Assembly: GCA_023265995.1 (NCBI GenBank)
Contig: JAHFSA010000001.1
Location: forward strand, 372,001 to 436,000
Length of the DNA: 64,000 nucleotides
Direction of reading: 5' to 3'
DNA from: Perlucidibaca sp.
Lineage (GTDB): Bacteria; Pseudomonadota; Gammaproteobacteria; Pseudomonadales; Moraxellaceae
The translations under genes were made by a program, and so were the position numbers. Of this stretch, positions 61,267 through 64,000 are shown piece by piece. Position 1 is the first letter of the stretch, and every line of letters begins with the position of its first letter. The notes under the pieces are model-generated. The model was given only the letters and a program-made list of their open reading frames with translations. It was not told the DNA's origin and did no database searches.

Positions 61267-62574
61267 TCAGTGCAGGAGGCGCGGATTGTCTCCGGTCAGC
61301 GCCATGAACTCGATGCGCTCGTCATCGAACAGGTTCATGTCCGGCGCCAGGATGCGGATGTAGCGGTCGAAATAGAGGATCTGCTTGAGCAGCAGCGCGA
61401 ACGCGCGCGGGAAGCGGATGCCGTGACGCTCGCCCACCGCGACGATGTCAAGCATGAGCTTGTTGATCTCGTTGTCGTTGGCAAGAGCGTTGATGACCTG
61501 CTCCGGGTCGACCTGGGTGGCGGCACCGTAGATGGCTTCGAGATCCTTGGCCAGCAGGTCCTGATCGACCTTGCGCTTGGTCATGCCGATCACGGCCATG
61601 CTCTCGGCCATCTTGCGGAAGTCACCATCGCTGAGCGATTCGATGAAGGCCATGGTGGACGACCAGGTTTCCGGCGCGATGCGACCGACTATGCCGAAGT
61701 CGATGAAGCCGAGACGGCCGTCGGTGAGCACCATGAGGTTGCCGGCGTGCAAGTCGGCATGGAAGCTCTCGCACAGCATGAGGCTGGAGAACCAGGTGTT
61801 GAGCGCTGCCACCAGCGTGCCGGCGGGGTCGCGGGTGTACTTGCGGATGGTGTCGAGGTCGGTCAGCGGCACACCATAGAAGCGCTCCATGGTCAGCACA
61901 CGCAGGCTGGATGCCTCCGGGAAGACACGCGGCGCGGTCGCCTGGGTATTGCCGGTCTTGCGCAGGAACTCGCGGAACTGCTCGAGGTTGCGCGCTTCCT
62001 TGTAGAAGTCGACCTCTTCCATCATGCAGGCCTGGATTTCGCTGACGATGCCCGACAGCGAAGCGAACTTGAGCTTGGGCAGCGCCCGTTCAAGCAGCAG
62101 GGCGGCGACATAGAGGAAGTTCAGGTCGGTCAGCAGGGTGTTCTCGACACCCGGCTTCTGGATCTTGATGACGACCGGCTCGCCATTCAGCAGCTTCGCT
62201 GCATGAACCTGGGCGATCGACGCGGATGCCAGCGGAATCTCGTCTATTTCGGAGAATATTTCGCTGAGCGGCTGCTTCAGCTCGCTCTCCAGCACGGCCT
62301 TCATGATGGCGAAAGGCAGCGGCTCGGTCTTGTCCAGGCAATACTGGAACTCGTTGACGTATTCGGCCGGGAACAGCGAGGGCGAGCTGGCGATGAACTG
62401 GCCGAGCTTGACGTAGGTCGCACCCAGGCGCTCGAAGGTCTGGCGCAGCAGGCGCGGAATCGGCGGACGATCGCCCGTGGCCCAGGAGAAACCGACGCTG
62501 GCCAGCACCGAGGTGGTCTGACCGATGCGGAACAGCCCCTTCAGGGCATTGCCCCAGTTCGCGTAATGATTCAT
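61267..62574 (-). CDS. ABC1/UbiB-family (AarF) atypical kinase-like protein
   Basis: A 435-aa ADCK/UbiB-family protein. KxGQ motif in TYVKLGQFIASSP, A-rich loop SASIAQVHAA, VVIKIQKPG with the catalytic Lys, and FHADLHAGNLMV plus FIDFGIVGR. ABC1 proteins are linked to ubiquinone biosynthesis or lipid metabolism; without C-terminal transmembrane helices this one may not be UbiB proper. ATG 62574 overlaps the moeB stop by four bases; GGAGAAGG precedes it. Confidence 0.9.
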   Translation of the reverse strand: MNHYANWGNALKGLFRIGQTTSVLASVGFSWATGDRPPIPRLLRQTFERLGATYVKLGQFIASSPSLFPAEYVNEFQYCLDKTEPLPFAIMKAVLESELKQPLSEIFSEIDEIPLASASIAQVHAAKLLNGEPVVIKIQKPGVENTLLTDLNFLYVAALLLERALPKLKFASLSGIVSEIQACMMEEVDFYKEARNLEQFREFLRKTGNTQATAPRVFPEASSLRVLTMERFYGVPLTDLDTIRKYTRDPAGTLVAALNTWFSSLMLCESFHADLHAGNLMVLTDGRLGFIDFGIVGRIAPETWSSTMAFIESLSDGDFRKMAESMAVIGMTKRKVDQDLLAKDLEAIYGAATQVDPEQVINALANDNEINKLMLDIVAVGERHGIRFPRAFALLLKQILYFDRYIRILAPDMNLFDDERIEFMALTGDNPRLLH

Positions 62575-63335
62575 GCCTTCTCCACTCCCTGCACTGAACA
62601 CACCGGACATGCCGGATCCCTCGGCGTGCGCACACGCCGGACTTCATTGACCTGACCATCCCAGAGCAGCAGCTGACCAGTCAACGTCTTGCCCGCTCCC
62701 GCAACAACCTTCAGCACTTCCTGCGCCTGCCAGCTGCCGATCACCGCCACCGTGGTGGCCATGACACCGGCCTCGCTGCACGTCGGCGCCTCGTCGTCCG
62801 CGCCCGGATACAGGCAGCGGTAGCAGGCCGACTCGACATGACGCGGGTCGAATACCGCCAGCTGGCCCTGCCAGCCTATGGCCGCAGCCGACACCAGCGG
62901 CTTGCCGGCAGCCCAGGCGGCGGCGCTGACCGCCTCGCGGGTGGCGAAATTATCGCAGCAATCGGCGACAACATCGACCTCAGGCAACAGTCGTGCCAGC
63001 AGAGCGGCATCAACCACCTGCGCCAGCATCTCCACGCGCACGCCGGGATTGATCACGCGCAGCTTGTCAGCGGCGGACTCGACCTTGAGACGGCCGACAT
63101 CGGCATCATGATGCAGGACCTGGCGTTGCAGATTGGTGATATCGACATGATCGAAGTCACACAGGATGAGACGGCCGACACCGGCCGCCGCCAGATACTG
63201 CGCCAGCGGGCAGCCGAGACCGCCAAGGCCGACCACCAGCACGGTGGCCGCCACCAGCTTTTCCTGTCCCGGCACATCCCAGTCCGGCAGCATGATCTGC
63301 CGGCTGTAACGCAGCAGCTGGTCATCGCTCAGCAT
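62571..63335 (-). CDS. moeB: MoeB/ThiF-type ubiquitin-like carrier adenylyltransferase
   Basis: E1-like adenylating enzyme of 254 aa. ATP loop VVGLGGLGCPLAQYLAAAG, DFDHVDITNLQRQ, and paired Zn Cys in CYRCLYPG and CPVCSVQG. The absence of a C-terminal rhodanese domain and the length fit MoeB, which activates MoaD in molybdopterin synthesis. ThiF is the alternative, but no thi genes are near. It is in an operon with prmC, as moeB/hemK(prmC) in several proteobacteria. Confidence 0.85.
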   Translation of the reverse strand: MLSDDQLLRYSRQIMLPDWDVPGQEKLVAATVLVVGLGGLGCPLAQYLAAAGVGRLILCDFDHVDITNLQRQVLHHDADVGRLKVESAADKLRVINPGVRVEMLAQVVDAALLARLLPEVDVVADCCDNFATREAVSAAAWAAGKPLVSAAAIGWQGQLAVFDPRHVESACYRCLYPGADDEAPTCSEAGVMATTVAVIGSWQAQEVLKVVAGAGKTLTGQLLLWDGQVNEVRRVRTPRDPACPVCSVQGVEKA

Positions 63336-64000
63336 GCCCGCCCCTCCTCATCGCCGCGCACAGGCGCACTCGCTCCGAACCACTGCCCGCCACTGACCCG
63401 TTCCTGACCACCCAGATCCTGCCAGCTCTGCACCTGCATGAAGCCGCGCGTGACCAGCAGCGCACGCACGGCAGCCGCCTGGGCAAAGCCGTGTTCGAGC
63501 AGCAGCCAGCCGCCAGCCGCCAGATGCAGAGGCGCCGTGGCCACCAGATGGCGGAGATCCGCCAGTCCGGCCTCGCCGGCCACCAGCGCGGTCAGCGGCT
63601 CGTGACCCAGCACCGGCAGATGCGGATCATCCTCGGCAATATACGGCGGATTGCTGACCACCAGATCGAAGGTTTCACCCGCCACCGCCGCGAACCAGTC
63701 GCTTTCCAGCCAGCGCACCGGCAAGCCCAGCGTGGCGCCGTTGCCGCGCGCCACCGCCAGCGCCTCGGCGCTGCGATCGAGCGCACTGACGCGCGCCAGC
63801 GGCCGCTCGCTGGCCAGGGCCAGGGCAATGGCACCGCTGCCGGTGCCGAGATCGAGCACGCTGCCATCGACCGGCAGCCTTTCCAGCGCCAGCTCGACCA
63901 GACGCTCGCTGTCGGGGCGCGGCACCAGCGTCGCCGGCGTCACACGCAGCGGCAACGACCAGAAGTCGCGAGTCCCGACGAGATAGGCCAGCGGCTCGCC
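63329..64000 (-). CDS. prmC: Release factor glutamine methyltransferase (N-terminus cut by window end)
   Basis: Methylates Gln of the GGQ loop in RF1 and RF2. The SAM-binding motif LDLGTGSGAIALALA and catalytic NPPYIAEDDPHL are visible. Frame stays open past the window end, continuing upstream in GEPLAYLVGTRDFWSLPLRVT, so the gene is partial here; about 223 codons are shown. The usual total is near 280 aa. Its stop overlaps the moeB ATG by seven bases. Confidence 0.93.
   Translation of the reverse strand, partial: GEPLAYLVGTRDFWSLPLRVTPATLVPRPDSERLVELALERLPVDGSVLDLGTGSGAIALALASERPLARVSALDRSAEALAVARGNGATLGLPVRWLESDWFAAVAGETFDLVVSNPPYIAEDDPHLPVLGHEPLTALVAGEAGLADLRHLVATAPLHLAAGGWLLLEHGFAQAAAVRALLVTRGFMQVQSWQDLGGQERVSGGQWFGASAPVRGDEEGRAC

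Overview
The window is a dense, high-G+C stretch of a gammaproteobacterial chromosome. From about 15.0 to 45.1 kb, gene content and order follow, from memory, the Pseudomonas aeruginosa block running from algW through hisC-hisD-hisG-murA, mla, kds/lpt, rpoN and mreBCD to gatCAB. This points to Pseudomonadales or a close relative. The family is uncertain; a Moraxellaceae-like lineage is a guess. No rRNA, tRNA, CRISPR array, phage or insertion sequence was found. Layout. (1) 0-15 kb is a mixed region: a TetR regulator divergent from a DUF4442 thioesterase-like gene, a small cytochrome c, SrkA kinase, a POT peptide transporter, LpxO lipid A hydroxylase, a DUF2058 protein, a tandem thioredoxin-fold GST-like protein, a PHA-synthase-like hydrolase with serine in the nucleophile position, a YbaL-type antiporter, ferredoxin-NADP reductase, an NlpC/P60 peptidase, PdxH and a Nif3-like protein. 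Two unrecognised helical proteins in this region are paralogues of each other. (2) 15-30 kb is the envelope block: DegS/AlgW-like protease, histidine genes, murA, the Mla phospholipid transport operon, Kdo synthesis, and the Lpt lipopolysaccharide transporter. It is interrupted by one visibly lower-G+C accessory gene with a C-terminal LOTUS (OST-HTH) domain and a HEPN-like R-x4-H motif, with strong inverted repeats on both sides. (3) 30-45 kb holds sigma-54, hibernation factor, RapZ, NPr, DarP, then on the minus strand mreB-mreC-mreD-maf-rng-yhdP-nitrilase, then gatCAB. ptsN and the tldD/pmbA pair are absent from their usual places. (4) 45-60 kb is accessory and catabolic: an HD-domain hydrolase with a perfect palindromic operator candidate, a lipoprotein, KatG, a YgiD-type dioxygenase, an alpha/beta hydrolase, a solute-binding protein, an MpaB/TetR/aldehyde dehydrogenase operon, a FadL-type porin with an unknown partner, two adjacent acyl-CoA dehydrogenases, and a zinc-type alcohol dehydrogenase. 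Together these suggest uptake and oxidation of hydrophobic substrates. (5) 61-64 kb is an overlapping operon of PrmC (cut by the window end), MoeB/ThiF and an ABC1/UbiB kinase. Best leads for new biology are the HEPN-like/LOTUS gene in its palindrome-flanked island, the paralogous helical protein pair around the PhaC-like serine hydrolase, and the probable non-AUG start of mreC behind an intrinsic terminator.
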